This document shows positions 35,194 to 44,519 of a DNA stretch of 64,000 nucleotides, piece after piece. The stretch covers positions 943,345-1,007,344 of the forward strand of contig NZ_VSDO01000003.1 in the NCBI RefSeq assembly GCF_008084145.1, written 5' to 3'. Under the pieces are notes generated by a model. That model worked only from the letters and a program-made list of their open reading frames with translations. It did no database searches and was not told the origin of the DNA. The DNA is from Paenibacillus faecis. Its GTDB lineage: Bacteria; Bacillota; Bacilli; Paenibacillales; Paenibacillaceae. The first letter of the stretch is position 1. Every line of letters begins with the position of its first letter. A program made the position numbers and the translations under genes.

Positions 35194-37347
35194 GTGCTGT
35201 CTGAATATAGAGAGGTTTTCCTGGAGGAGCTGGAGGAACAGCTTCAACTGATGGACGAGGAGATTTTAAAACTGGAGCAGGAAGAGGACTGCTCGCAGGT
35301 CGTGCAGAGCCTGTTTCGGGCCGCTCATACCTTGAAAGGCTCCTCCGCCGCCATGGGCTATGATGTCATGAAGAATTTGACGCATGAAATGGAGCAGCTG
35401 CTGGATCTGGTTCGCAGCGGCAAGCGGGGGGTGACCGGCAAACTGATTGACCGGTTGTTCTATGCCCTGGACCATCTCAAGCTGCTGAAGCTGGATATCG
35501 TCGATGGCGGCGGAGGAACGGGGATCGATATTTCCGTTTGTGTCCGGCAGCTGCGGAGTTATGCCAGCGGAGAAGAGACGGACGGCGAAACTGCGGCCAT
35601 TGTGAACGGCGAAGCCGAAACGGAGACAAAGGCGGGGACAGGAGCAGAGACAGGCGAATTCGGCGGAATGGAGGGCTTTAAGGCTCAAGAGCCGGATTTC
35701 GCCAAGCCTCCACTACCGTTGAATGTTCGCTTGAAGGCCGGCGAATGCCTGGATCAGGGGCTGAACGTGCACTGGATTTTCGTGCGAATCGCGGAGTCCT
35801 GCGCCATCAAAGGCGCCCGGGCTTTTGTCATCCAGTCCGGCCTGGCGGAGTGGGGGGAAGTGCTGTTTGCCAGCCCCGAAATGGAGGAGCTCCCGGAGCA
35901 AAACGGCGAAACGGCGGATATCGCTTTCCTTCACGCCGGTTCGGGGCGAAGTCCGGGAGACCTGCAAACGCTGGTATCCGACATGATGGATGTCGCCGAG
36001 GCGAGAGTCGAGGCGGTTTCGTCCGAGGAGTTCGAGCTGGTGCAGCCGCAGCTGTCCGCGGCCCTTCCTCTGGAGCCGGCGATGTCGGCCATACAACCCG
36101 TGCGGAACGAGGAGCGCGGAGCGGGAACGTCCGCCAAGGGCAAAACCCAAACCATCCGGGTAAGCGTTGAGCGCCTGGAGCATTTGATGAACCTGGTCGG
36201 CGAACTGGTGATCGACCAGACCCGCATTCATGAGGTCGAGCGGGTCCAGCGCAGACGCTTCAACGATCCCTCGGTTGAGGAGCTGGGGCATATCTCCGAT
36301 CATCTTTCGCGAATTATCGGGGATTTGCAGGAAAGCGTGATGAAGACCCGCATGCTGCCGATCGAGCAGTTGTTCAATCGTTTCCCCCGTATGATCCGCG
36401 ACTTGTCGCGCGATCTGGGGAAAGAGATCGAGCTAGTCATCGAGGGGAAAGACACCGAACTGGACCGGACGCTTATCGAGGAGATTGCCGATCCCCTGAT
36501 TCACTTGATCCGCAACGCCTTGGATCACGGGATCGAGAAACCGGAAATTCGCCAGTCCAAAGGGAAACCGGCCAAGGGTACCCTTACGATCCGGGCTGCC
36601 CATGAGGATAACCAGGTCGTCATTTATGTGATAGACGACGGGGCCGGAATCGATGCGCTGAAGATGCGGAACTCGGCGATCGGCAAAGGGGTGATCACCG
36701 AGGAGGAGGCCGCCTACTTATCGGAGCGCGAGTCCGTCGAATTGATTTTCCGTCCGGGGTTTTCGACCGCCGCGGTCGTCAGTGACGTATCCGGCCGGGG
36801 CGTCGGCATGGATATCGTCAAGAGCCATATCGAGAAGCTGAACGGCTTGATCGAAATCGACACCGCCGTCGGGCAGGGGACCTGCTTTAAAATCAAGCTG
36901 CCTTTAACGCTGGCGATTATTGAAGGACTGCTGGTGAAACTGACCGGGCAGACCTACATTATCCCGATGAGCAACATTGCGGAAATCGTCCGCGTGACGC
37001 CGGAGGACATCAAAACGGTACGGGGACAATCGGTCATTCTGCTGCGTAATCAGGTGATCCCGGTCGCCTGGATTCATGAATATTTCCGTTTGCCGAAACC
37101 GGAGGGGCACAAGCCATACATTTCTCTGGTGATCGTCGGGTCGGCGGAAAAAAGGCTGGCGATGGTGGTGGACGAGTTGATCGGAAACCAGGAAATTGTG
37201 ATCAAATCGCTCGGTTCCTACATCGGCAAGGTGCCGGGGATCGCGGGAGGAACGATTTTGGGAGACGGCAGCGTCGCACTGATCATGGAAATCGCCGGTC
37301 TGATCGGGAAAATCGGCGGAAAGGGCGCCGTATCACAAGGAGGATAA
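35194..37347 (+). CDS. cheA: Chemotaxis histidine kinase CheA
   Basis: 717-aa kinase that phosphorylates CheY and CheB. Order: P1/HPt with phospho-acceptor His45 (RAAHTLKGSS); acidic linker (about 130-165); a P2-like response-regulator-docking region (about 170-290); P3 dimerisation (about 325-390, RVSVERLEHLMNLVGELVI); P4 ATPase (about 395-575, LIRNALDHGIE, DDGAGID, GRGVGMDIVK); and P5 CheW-like (about 580-710). GTG start with a weak upstream site, so coupling to cheW is likely. Its TAA overlaps an in-frame ATG of the cheR frame. Confidence 0.95.
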   Translation: MLSEYREVFLEELEEQLQLMDEEILKLEQEEDCSQVVQSLFRAAHTLKGSSAAMGYDVMKNLTHEMEQLLDLVRSGKRGVTGKLIDRLFYALDHLKLLKLDIVDGGGGTGIDISVCVRQLRSYASGEETDGETAAIVNGEAETETKAGTGAETGEFGGMEGFKAQEPDFAKPPLPLNVRLKAGECLDQGLNVHWIFVRIAESCAIKGARAFVIQSGLAEWGEVLFASPEMEELPEQNGETADIAFLHAGSGRSPGDLQTLVSDMMDVAEARVEAVSSEEFELVQPQLSAALPLEPAMSAIQPVRNEERGAGTSAKGKTQTIRVSVERLEHLMNLVGELVIDQTRIHEVERVQRRRFNDPSVEELGHISDHLSRIIGDLQESVMKTRMLPIEQLFNRFPRMIRDLSRDLGKEIELVIEGKDTELDRTLIEEIADPLIHLIRNALDHGIEKPEIRQSKGKPAKGTLTIRAAHEDNQVVIYVIDDGAGIDALKMRNSAIGKGVITEEEAAYLSERESVELIFRPGFSTAAVVSDVSGRGVGMDIVKSHIEKLNGLIEIDTAVGQGTCFKIKLPLTLAIIEGLLVKLTGQTYIIPMSNIAEIVRVTPEDIKTVRGQSVILLRNQVIPVAWIHEYFRLPKPEGHKPYISLVIVGSAEKRLAMVVDELIGNQEIVIKSLGSYIGKVPGIAGGTILGDGSVALIMEIAGLIGKIGGKGAVSQGG

Positions 37348-37352
37348 TGGGG

Positions 37353-38153
37353 ATGCATAGTACACTACAGCCGGATCAGGATTTCGAACGGTTTATTCAG
37401 CTGGTTAAAGGCAAGTCCGGGATCGATCTGGCTTTATATAAGGAAGCCCAGATGAAGCGGAGGTTGACCAGTCTCCGGGAGCGCCGGGGCTACAAGAGCT
37501 TTAGCGACTTTTTTCAGGCTTTCTCCGCCGATCCCGCCCTTTACGCCGAGTTTCTGGATCAGATGACCATCAATGTGTCCGAGTTTTACCGGAATCCGCA
37601 GCGATGGGAAGTGTTGGCGGACAAGGTCATCCCGGAGCTGCTCAGCCGCAGTCCGCGGCTGAAATGCTGGAGCGCCGCCTGTTCCACGGGAGAGGAGCCG
37701 TATTCCATCGCGATGGCCCTCTCCCAGTTTATGGACCTCCGGGAGGTTCAAGTTCTTGCCAGCGACTTGGACCAAAATGCGATTGAACGGGCCAAGATCG
37801 GCAATTATCAGGCGTCCGCGGTCAAAGACGTGCCGCAGGCGCATTTGAACCGATTTTTTACCAAGCAAGGGGAACGTTATTTGGTCTCGGACTCCTTGAA
37901 ACGCTGTGTGCAGTACAAAAGGCACAATTTATTGGCGGATGCTTACGATACGGGATTCGACTTGATCGTTTGCCGGAATGTGCTCATTTATTTTACCGAC
38001 GAAGCCAAGGAGACCGTCTTCTCCAAATTCAGCCAGGCTTTAAAGCCGGGGGGCTACTTGTTTATCGGGGGGACCGAACAGATTTTCCAACCGCTGCAGT
38101 ATGATTTGGAGGCGACGGAGACCTTTTTCTACAGAAAACGTTTGGCCCGTTAA
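37353..38153 (+). CDS. cheR: Chemoreceptor glutamate methyltransferase CheR
   Basis: 266-aa SAM-dependent enzyme that methylates receptor glutamates. The N-terminal helical domain (KSGIDLALYKEAQMKRRL) precedes the SAM-binding domain: CWSAACSTGEEPYSIAM, VLASDLDQNAIERA, and FDLIVCRNVLIYF with the catalytic-region Arg/Asn. The ATG at 37353 is chosen over that at 37347 because aaggagg ends at 37344, giving 8 nt. Located between cheA and cheB. Confidence 0.94.
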   Translation: MHSTLQPDQDFERFIQLVKGKSGIDLALYKEAQMKRRLTSLRERRGYKSFSDFFQAFSADPALYAEFLDQMTINVSEFYRNPQRWEVLADKVIPELLSRSPRLKCWSAACSTGEEPYSIAMALSQFMDLREVQVLASDLDQNAIERAKIGNYQASAVKDVPQAHLNRFFTKQGERYLVSDSLKRCVQYKRHNLLADAYDTGFDLIVCRNVLIYFTDEAKETVFSKFSQALKPGGYLFIGGTEQIFQPLQYDLEATETFFYRKRLAR

Positions 38154-38183
38154 CAGATCACATAACAAAGGAAGATACCAGTC

Positions 38184-39248
38184 ATGGGAAAAATCAAGGT
38201 ACTCGTCGTAGACGATTCGCTGTTTATGCGAAGAATGATCGTTCGGCTGGTCGAAGAAGATGCGGATATTGAAGTGATCGGCACCGCGCGGAACGGGGCG
38301 GAAGGCGTGAGAATGGTCAAGGAGCTCCGGCCCGATGTGGTGACGATGGATATCGAGATGCCCGAAATGAACGGCATTGAAGCGTTGGGGAAAATCATGG
38401 AGGAATTGCCGACGCGTGTCATTATGCTCAGTTCCCTGACCCGGGAAGGGGCCGAGGAAACGATTACCGCCTTGCAGAGCGGGGCGGTCGATTTTATTCC
38501 GAAGCCTTCGGGTACGGCGACCGCCGGGCTGGCCGGGGCGAAGGAAGAGATCGTCGGCAAAATCAAGGCGGCCGCGCGCACCCCGTTATCGGTGCTGATT
38601 GCGGCGCGCCGGGGCGTTACCCGGCAGACCGCCTGGGAGCCGAAGCGTGCCGCGACGGAAGGAACGAAAGAGTTCTCGCAAGTCGTGGCGATCGGCACTT
38701 CCACCGGCGGACCGAAAGCGCTTGAAACGGTACTGACCGGGCTGCCGGCGGATTTTTCGCATCCTGTGCTTGTCGTGCAGCATATGCCCGCGAAGTTCAC
38801 GCTGTCTTTGGCGCAGCGGCTGAACAACTTGTGCCGGATCCGCGTCGTAGAGGCGGAGGACGGTCAGGTGGTGCAAGGAGGGACGGCCTACATCGCGCCC
38901 GGCGGCTATCATATGACCTTGGTCCGGAAGCAGCGGGAGGTCCGGATTGTCCTGAATCAGGAGCCGCCGCAAAACGGCCATCGTCCCGCCGTCGATGTGA
39001 TGTTCGAGTCGGTGACCGCGTTGACCGGCCTGAAAAAACACTTTGTGCTTATGACCGGTATGGGCAGCGACGGTGCGAAAGCGATGGCGCAGGCGAAGCG
39101 TCAGGGCGCCGAATCGACGATTGCGGAGGCGCAGGAAACCTGCGTCGTCTTCGGAATGCCGCGGGCGGCGATCAACCTGGGGTGCGTCGACCATGTCGTT
39201 CCGTTGACGGTCATCGCCGCCAAAATCCGGCAATTGACCGGACATTAA
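38184..39248 (+). CDS. cheB: Chemoreceptor methylesterase/deamidase CheB
   Basis: 354 aa. N-terminal receiver (1-120) with Asp56 (TMDIEMP) controls the C-terminal esterase, which removes methyl groups from receptors. The Ser-His-Asp triad is visible: Ser in IGTSTGGPKALE, His in VQHMPAKFT and Asp in MGSDGAKAM; GGTAYIAPGGYH is the conserved surface strand. Last gene of the operon; a strong terminator follows. With CheR it gives this system its own adaptation pair. Confidence 0.95.
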   Translation: MGKIKVLVVDDSLFMRRMIVRLVEEDADIEVIGTARNGAEGVRMVKELRPDVVTMDIEMPEMNGIEALGKIMEELPTRVIMLSSLTREGAEETITALQSGAVDFIPKPSGTATAGLAGAKEEIVGKIKAAARTPLSVLIAARRGVTRQTAWEPKRAATEGTKEFSQVVAIGTSTGGPKALETVLTGLPADFSHPVLVVQHMPAKFTLSLAQRLNNLCRIRVVEAEDGQVVQGGTAYIAPGGYHMTLVRKQREVRIVLNQEPPQNGHRPAVDVMFESVTALTGLKKHFVLMTGMGSDGAKAMAQAKRQGAESTIAEAQETCVVFGMPRAAINLGCVDHVVPLTVIAAKIRQLTGH

Positions 39249-39253
39249 ACCAA

Positions 39254-39292
39254 GAGGGGCGTTCCCGGATCAATAGGGAACGCCCCTCTCTT
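39254..39292. terminator. Terminator after cheB, overlapping mpg end
   Basis: Perfect 13-bp stem GAGGGGCGTTCCC (39254-39266) / GGGAACGCCCCTC (39276-39288) followed by TCTTTG on the plus strand. Its right arm encodes the last codons of the convergent mpg gene. Confidence 0.85.
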
Positions 39293-39989
39293 TGTCGATG
39301 ACCGAGACATACGGATTGTCTCGGTAATAGAACCGCCACGGCAGGTCGGCGTATTCCGCCGCGTAGGCGATGTTGATGCGCGGCGCCGCGATGACCGCGG
39401 GCGGGGGCGCGGCCTCGCCGCCGGGCGCCGCCGCCGGGGCGCGCCCGGGACCGGGCCAGCCCGCCTCCAGGCGGAGAGGGCTGTCGCTGCGGTGCAGCAG
39501 CGCGCCGTTCAGCGACTTGTCGATCTCCAGGGCCCGGCACAGTTTGCCGGGACCCCCCGACAAGTCCACGGGCCGGCGCGCGCGGGAGCCGCGGCGGGCA
39601 CGCATGAGCGCCTCGTCGCCCGGCGTGAGCGGCTCCACCGCCCGGATCAGGACGGCCTGCGGATCGTCCGGCGGGCCGGTGACCACGTTCAGGCAGTGGT
39701 ACATGCCGTAGATCAGGTAGATGTAAGCGGCCCCGCCCTCGCCGAACATAATCTCGGTGCGGGCGGTCCGGCGGCCGCCGTAGGCGTGGCTGCCCTTGTC
39801 CTCGATGCCGCCGTAGCTCTCCGTCTCGACGATCCGGCAGCGGATCGTCCCCTCCGCGGTCTCCCGGACAAGGACTTGTCCGAGGAGCCGGGGCGCCGCT
39901 TCCAGGGCGGAGACGGCATAAAAAGATAGCGGGAGCAGCTCTCCCGACTGAAAACTTGCCGAATCGGACTTGCCGGGTTGGCCCGTCAT
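39270..39989 (-). CDS. DNA-3-methyladenine glycosylase (MPG/AAG family)
   Basis: 239-aa base-excision repair enzyme that removes alkylated purines. Typical motifs: RLLGQVLV, ETESYGG, HAYGGRRTART, IYLIYGMYHCLNVV and LSGGPGKLCRALEI. The catalytic Glu lies in the IVETESY segment. A Pro/Ala/Gly-rich insert (about residues 180-203, starting WPGPGRAPAAAPGGEAA) interrupts the C-terminal part; its DNA is much richer in GC than its surroundings. The ATG at 39989 is chosen because gggag is upstream; an ATG at 40007 has none. Confidence 0.92.
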   Translation of the reverse strand: MTGQPGKSDSASFQSGELLPLSFYAVSALEAAPRLLGQVLVRETAEGTIRCRIVETESYGGIEDKGSHAYGGRRTARTEIMFGEGGAAYIYLIYGMYHCLNVVTGPPDDPQAVLIRAVEPLTPGDEALMRARRGSRARRPVDLSGGPGKLCRALEIDKSLNGALLHRSDSPLRLEAGWPGPGRAPAAAPGGEAAPPPAVIAAPRINIAYAAEYADLPWRFYYRDNPYVSVIDKERGVPY

Positions 39990-40025
39990 AGCAGCATCCA
40001 CTCCCATCGGGTCTGATAACAGGAA

Positions 40026-40074
40026 TTCATGAGATTCATGAGCTCCATGAGTTCATGAGTTACATGAGTCCATG
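40026..40074. repeat. Short degenerate CATGAG repeats
   Basis: Six near-regular copies of (t/c)CATGAG(t/a) spaced 8-9 bp apart, upstream of mpg. There is no clear function; it may be simple-sequence slippage. Confidence 0.6.
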
Positions 40075-40131
40075 TTACTCAATCCGCCTCTTTATGCGCA
40101 AGCATGTATGCTCCCCCTCACCGTTATACCA

Positions 40132-40330
40132 TTAACGGGAAAAAGCGGAGCTAAATGCCGGGTCATTGTCCTAAACGGCTCAATTACCTGGAAAAACTCC
40201 CGCTAATTGCCCCCACATGGCGAAAATCTGCCGATCGGGTGCGATTTAGCGGGAGTTTTTCCATCTATTCATCAATCCGGTTCGACCTAGTTAAATTTAA
40301 CGGGAGGAACTCCCGTTATTATCTACGCCG
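40132..40330. repeat. Intergenic element with CGGGAGTTTTTCC inverted repeats
   Basis: This element fills most of the 374-bp gap between mpg and the PBP gene. It has perfect 17-bp arms GGAAAAACTCCCGCTAA (40190-40206) and TTAGCGGGAGTTTTTCC (40246-40262) around a 39-bp centre, then a second palindrome TAACGGGA / TCCCGTTA (40298-40305 / 40311-40318). A related TTAACGGGAAAAAGCGGAGC stretch occurs at 40132. It has no coding capacity and resembles MITE- or REP-like dispersed elements. The right end has only a short T run, so it is not a simple terminator. Confidence 0.7.
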
Positions 40331-40363
40331 CCGGGCGACACCGGCCTTTGGCCGCCTTTTACG

Positions 40364-42430
40364 CTACTCCATCCACCAGCGCTTCAGGTCGCTCCACCAG
40401 GAGCGGCTTTCCTCCTTCTTCTGCACCGGAAGCGGCTTGGCGGGTTCCTCCCCGCCGCCGTGCTCGCTGCAGAATTCGGCGGGTTCCGTGCCCCGGACGA
40501 ACACCTCGAGCTTTTTGGACGGGCAATCGGGGGTGGCCAGCTTGCCGGTGGCGGCATCGATATAGACGCTGACCACATCGTCCGGCATCGGAAAAATCTT
40601 CGGCGGCACCTTCTCCAGCGCTTTCTCCGTAAACTTGGCGAAGATGGGCGCCGCTTTGCGCGACTCGGCCGTGCCGAGCGTCTTGCCCTTGTCGTAGCCG
40701 ACCCAGACGGCCGTCGACAGCTCCGGCGTGAAGCCGACCAGCCAGGCATCCGTGCTGGTCGTGCCGGTTTTCCCGGCGACCGGCCTTTTAATTTCGGCCG
40801 ATACCCGGTTGCCGGTGCCTCCGGTCTCGAACACGCTCTCCATTAACCGGGTCAGCACATAGGCGGCCGCCGGCTCCACGATTTTTTCCGCTTTCGGGGC
40901 GGAAGCTTCATATAAGACATGCCCCTCGGAATCGGTAATTTTCTGCACGGCGAACGGCTTGACGCTGCGCCCCTGGTTGCTGATAACCGCAAAGGAGGTC
41001 GCCATCTCGAACGGACTGACCGGCGAGGTGCCGAGCGCCAGGGAGGGCACGGCTTGGAGCGGGCTCGTAATGCCCATTTTCCGCCCAAGTTCGATGACCT
41101 GCTCGGCCCCGATCGTCAGGATCGTGTTGACGGCGTAAATGTTGTCCGAGGCCGCGATCGCCTGGCGCATGTCGATGTCGCCCAGGTATTTGTCGCCGAA
41201 ATTTCTCGGGCTGTAAGTTTTGCGGTTGTCATCGTAATGGAACAACGTTGGCTCGCTGCTGAACTTGCTCGCGCTAGTCAGCTTGCCGGAGGCCAGCGCC
41301 GATAAATACATGATCGGCTTGAAGCTCGAACCCGGCTGCCGGGTCGTGGCAAACGCGTGGTTATATTGGCTTTCCGTATAGTTACGGCCGCCTACGAGCG
41401 CCTTGATCTCCCCGGTCCGCGGGTCGATGGAGACAAGCGCCCCCTCGAGTTCCGGCGAGCCGGCGAGTTCGGAAGCGACCGCGGTTTCCGCCGCCTGCTG
41501 CGCGGTCATATCGAGGGTGGAGTAGATGCGCAGTCCGCCATGCTCCAGCAGGCTTTCGTCGATGCCGAGTTCGCCGACGACCACGCTCCGGACATAGTCC
41601 CGGAAATAGGGGGCTTGGCTCGTCATCGCCCGCTCCTCGCGCGTGCGGAAGGTCAGAAGCTCGGCATAGGCTTTGTCGGCTTCCCGCTGCGTAATGGCCC
41701 CCGTTTCAACCATGACGGAAAGAACGGTTTTCTGCCGGTCCTTTGCATTTTTCATATGATTAAAGGGCGAATAATAGGTCGGTCCTTTGGGAACTCCCGC
41801 CAGCAGGGCGCTCTCCGCCAGGGTGAGCTCTTTGGCGGGCTTGCCGAAATACAGCTGCGAAGCCGCCTCGATCCCGTAAGCTCCGTGCCCGTAGTAAATT
41901 TCGTTCAAATACATCCTTAATATATCGTCTTTGCTGTATTTCATCTCCAACTGCGTCGTATACATCGCTTCCCGCAATTTCCGGGACCAGGTTCGCTCGT
42001 GGGATAAATACAGATTCCGGGCAAGCTGCTGGGTCAAGGTGCTGGCCCCCTGCAGCTTGCCCATCCCTTTCAGGTTGACGAAGGCCGCACGAGCCATGCC
42101 CTTGAGGTCGAAGCCGAAATGGTCATAGAACTGCCTGTCCTCGGTCGCCAGCGTCGCTTGGACCAGCCAGGGGGAAATCTCCGACAGAGCGACGCTTTTC
42201 CGGTTTCGCTGCCCGTCCGAAAACACGGCGATTTCCTTGCCCTGCGCGTCCAGCAGTACGGAGTTTTTGTCCGAGTTCGCGAGGGGCAGATCCGCTTGGA
42301 ACAAATAGAGGAGCAGGGCCCCGGCGGCGCAAAGGCCGATGAGACCGAGCGCTCCCAGCCACTTCAGCCACAGCCCCAGGCCGCGGCGTTTCGGTTTTTT
42401 TTTGCCGCCGCTTCGGATAAGTCTTTGCAA
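40364..42430 (-). CDS. Class A penicillin-binding protein (transglycosylase/transpeptidase)
   Basis: 688-aa bifunctional peptidoglycan synthase. Basic cytoplasmic N-terminus (KKKPKRR), one membrane anchor (about 20-42), GT51 glycosyltransferase (about 60-235; [10 protein letters not shown] with the catalytic Glu, [29 protein letters not shown]), then the transpeptidase with Ser368-x-x-Lys371 (PGSSFKP), a Ser-Asp-Asn motif (AASDNIYA) and [10 protein letters not shown]. The TTG at 42430 is chosen because aaggag lies 10 nt upstream; an ATG at 42520 has no site and would run into the divergent speE promoter. It matches B. subtilis pbpG (ywhE) by position next to speE. Confidence 0.93.
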   Translation of the reverse strand: MQRLIRSGGKKKPKRRGLGLWLKWLGALGLIGLCAAGALLLYLFQADLPLANSDKNSVLLDAQGKEIAVFSDGQRNRKSVALSEISPWLVQATLATEDRQFYDHFGFDLKGMARAAFVNLKGMGKLQGASTLTQQLARNLYLSHERTWSRKLREAMYTTQLEMKYSKDDILRMYLNEIYYGHGAYGIEAASQLYFGKPAKELTLAESALLAGVPKGPTYYSPFNHMKNAKDRQKTVLSVMVETGAITQREADKAYAELLTFRTREERAMTSQAPYFRDYVRSVVVGELGIDESLLEHGGLRIYSTLDMTAQQAAETAVASELAGSPELEGALVSIDPRTGEIKALVGGRNYTESQYNHAFATTRQPGSSFKPIMYLSALASGKLTSASKFSSEPTLFHYDDNRKTYSPRNFGDKYLGDIDMRQAIAASDNIYAVNTILTIGAEQVIELGRKMGITSPLQAVPSLALGTSPVSPFEMATSFAVISNQGRSVKPFAVQKITDSEGHVLYEASAPKAEKIVEPAAAYVLTRLMESVFETGGTGNRVSAEIKRPVAGKTGTTSTDAWLVGFTPELSTAVWVGYDKGKTLGTAESRKAAPIFAKFTEKALEKVPPKIFPMPDDVVSVYIDAATGKLATPDCPSKKLEVFVRGTEPAEFCSEHGGGEEPAKPLPVQKKEESRSWWSDLKRWWME

Positions 42431-42534
42431 GGGCGGGCGCCTCCTTCCAAACTTCAGGTATACTTCCATCTCGATCTTTGTTCTTTTACGATCAGTATGG
42501 GAAAGTTTGGGGCGGCCCATTCATTTTAAAATGG

Positions 42535-42562
42535 TTGCATTTTCGGCCTGTTTTAATATAAT
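42535..42562 (+). promoter_or_regulatory. Promoter of speE-speB
   Basis: TTGCAT (42535-42540), 16 bp, TATAAT (42557-42562), about 120 bp before the speE start. Confidence 0.7.
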
Positions 42563-42683
42563 ACAATTTGTTTGGTACAATATAGGAAGTGGAAACTTTG
42601 CAAGAAGTGAAACTGGAACCCCGCATTCGGTCTGGGTTGATATGACGGCTAAACACTATTCTGGCGGAAAGAAGGGTTGTACG

Positions 42684-43511
42684 ATGGAATTGTGGTTTAC
42701 GGAGAAACAAACGCCCGTCTTTGGCATCACGGCAAAAATTCGGGAAACATTGGTAACGGAGAAGACGGATTTTCAGGACCTGGCGATGATTGATACCGAG
42801 GAGTTCGGGCGGATGCTCGTGCTGGACGGCATGGTCATGACGACCATCAAGGACGAGTTTGTTTATCATGAGATGGTGGCCCATCCGGCCCTGTTCACCC
42901 ATCCGAATCCGAAGCATGTGCTCGTGGTCGGCGGCGGTGACGGCGGCGTGATCCGTGAGGTTATTAAGCATCCCGGCGTCGAAAAGGCGGTTCTGGTTGA
43001 AATCGACGGAAAAGTAATCGAATATTCGAAAAAATATTTGCCGGAAATCGCCGGCGAACTGGATAACCCCCGGGTTGAGGTTCAGGTGAACGACGGCTAC
43101 ATGCATATCATTGAAAGCAAAAACAAATACGACGTCATCATGGTGGACTCCACGGAGCCTGTAGGTCCGGCGGCCCCGCTCTTTGAACGCGGCTTCTATC
43201 AAGGCATCTACGAGGCGCTGAAGGAGGACGGCATTTTCGTGGCGCAAACGGACAACCCTTGGTTCAAGGCGGACTTGATCCAAAAGGTGAACAAAGACGT
43301 GAAGGAAATTTTCCCGATCGTTCGCGTTTACGGCGCTAACATTCCTACTTACCCAAGCGGTCTGTGGACCTTCACGATGGGCAGCAAAACCTATGATCCG
43401 CTCGAAGTCGACGAGACGAAAATTCCGGAGCTGGATACGAAATACTACTCGCCACGCCTGCATAAAGCGGCCTTTGTGCTGCCGAAGTTCGTGGAAGATC
43501 TCGTAAAGTAG
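42684..43511 (+). CDS. speE: Spermidine synthase
   Basis: Transfers an aminopropyl group from decarboxylated S-adenosylmethionine to putrescine. 275 aa with a short N-terminal beta domain ([18 protein letters not shown]) and a Rossmann-type domain: [12 protein letters not shown] binds the nucleoside substrate, EIDGKVIE and DGYMHI follow, and [11 protein letters not shown] holds the catalytic-region Asp. The ATG at 42684 has gaaggg upstream. It forms an operon with speB (15-bp gap), as in B. subtilis. Confidence 0.97.
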   Translation: MELWFTEKQTPVFGITAKIRETLVTEKTDFQDLAMIDTEEFGRMLVLDGMVMTTIKDEFVYHEMVAHPALFTHPNPKHVLVVGGGDGGVIREVIKHPGVEKAVLVEIDGKVIEYSKKYLPEIAGELDNPRVEVQVNDGYMHIIESKNKYDVIMVDSTEPVGPAAPLFERGFYQGIYEALKEDGIFVAQTDNPWFKADLIQKVNKDVKEIFPIVRVYGANIPTYPSGLWTFTMGSKTYDPLEVDETKIPELDTKYYSPRLHKAAFVLPKFVEDLVK

Positions 43512-43526
43512 GGGGCGAACGATAGG

Positions 43527-44396
43527 ATGAAACTGGATCAAGCCTATTCCGGCAACGTATTTATTTGCAGTTCGGAGGACTATGCGTCCTCCAAGGCGGT
43601 CATTTATGGGATGCCCATGGACTTTACGGTCAGCTTCCGCCCCGGCTCCCGTTTCGGTCCCGCCCGAATCCGCCAGGCTTCGGTCGGGCTGGAAGAGTAC
43701 AGCCCTTACCTGGACAAAAGTATCCTGGACGCGAAGTATTTCGACGCCGGGGACCTGCTGCTGCCTTTCGGCAATGCGGGCCGCAGCCTGGACGTGATCG
43801 GCGAATATATCCGCGGTTTGCTCGCGGACGATAAGTTCCCGATCGGTCTCGGCGGGGAGCATCTGGTGTCCTGGCCGGTCATTCAGGCGATGTACGAGAA
43901 ATATCCCGACCTGGCCCTGATTCATATCGATGCTCACGCCGATTTGCGCGAACAGTACGAAGGCGAGCCGTTGTCCCACTCGACACCGGTCCGTAAAGCC
44001 GCCGAGCTTATGGGCGGGAAGAACATTTATCAATTCGGCATCCGCTCCGGGTCCAAAGAGGAGTTCCTGTACGGACGCGAAAATATTAATTTCTATCCGT
44101 TCGAGGTCGCTGCTCCGTTGAAGAGCGCGCTGCCCAAGATGGGACAACGACCGGTTTACGTGACGATCGATATCGACGTGCTCGATCCGTCCTGCGCTCC
44201 GGGAACCGGTACGGCCGAAGCCGGCGGCATCACCTCCAAGGAGCTGCTGGAAGCCGTTCATCTGATTGCCGGGTCCGACGTAAACGTCGTCGGCTGCGAT
44301 CTGGTCGAAGTGGCCCCGATCTATGACCCGACGGAGCAGACGCAAATCGTCGCGGCGAAGCTGATTCGCGAGATGCTGCTGGGCTTTGTGAAATAA
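43527..44396 (+). CDS. speB: Agmatinase
   Basis: Binuclear manganese ureohydrolase that splits agmatine into putrescine and urea, feeding SpeE. 289 aa with the three metal-binding signatures: GGEHLVSWP, IDAHADLR and DIDVLDPSCAPGTGT. The N-terminal GSRFGPARIRQAS is typical. It lies 15 bp after speE and ends at a terminator. The arginine decarboxylase that would supply agmatine is not in the window. Confidence 0.97.
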   Translation: MKLDQAYSGNVFICSSEDYASSKAVIYGMPMDFTVSFRPGSRFGPARIRQASVGLEEYSPYLDKSILDAKYFDAGDLLLPFGNAGRSLDVIGEYIRGLLADDKFPIGLGGEHLVSWPVIQAMYEKYPDLALIHIDAHADLREQYEGEPLSHSTPVRKAAELMGGKNIYQFGIRSGSKEEFLYGRENINFYPFEVAAPLKSALPKMGQRPVYVTIDIDVLDPSCAPGTGTAEAGGITSKELLEAVHLIAGSDVNVVGCDLVEVAPIYDPTEQTQIVAAKLIREMLLGFVK

Positions 44397-44422
44397 TTTG
44401 ACAATAACCATATATGAAACTG

Positions 44423-44460
44423 AAGCACCCCTTCCGAATGATTCGGAGGGGGTGCTTTTT
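44423..44460 (+). terminator. speEB terminator
   Basis: Near-perfect stem AAGCACCCCTTCCGAAT / ATTCGGAGGGGGTGCTT followed by T residues; strong in the plus direction. Confidence 0.9.
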
Positions 44461-44519
44461 ATGCTTTTTACGCTCCGCTCCCGGATCTTAGCTGCTCCTC
44501 GTCTAGCGATGGGGGGACA

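Noticed and set aside
42492-44411. 639-codon open frame on the minus strand opposite speE and speB
   Set aside because: It is a shadow of two unmistakable plus-strand enzymes in codon-biased DNA, its product is His/Arg-rich without any domain, and it has no ribosome binding site.
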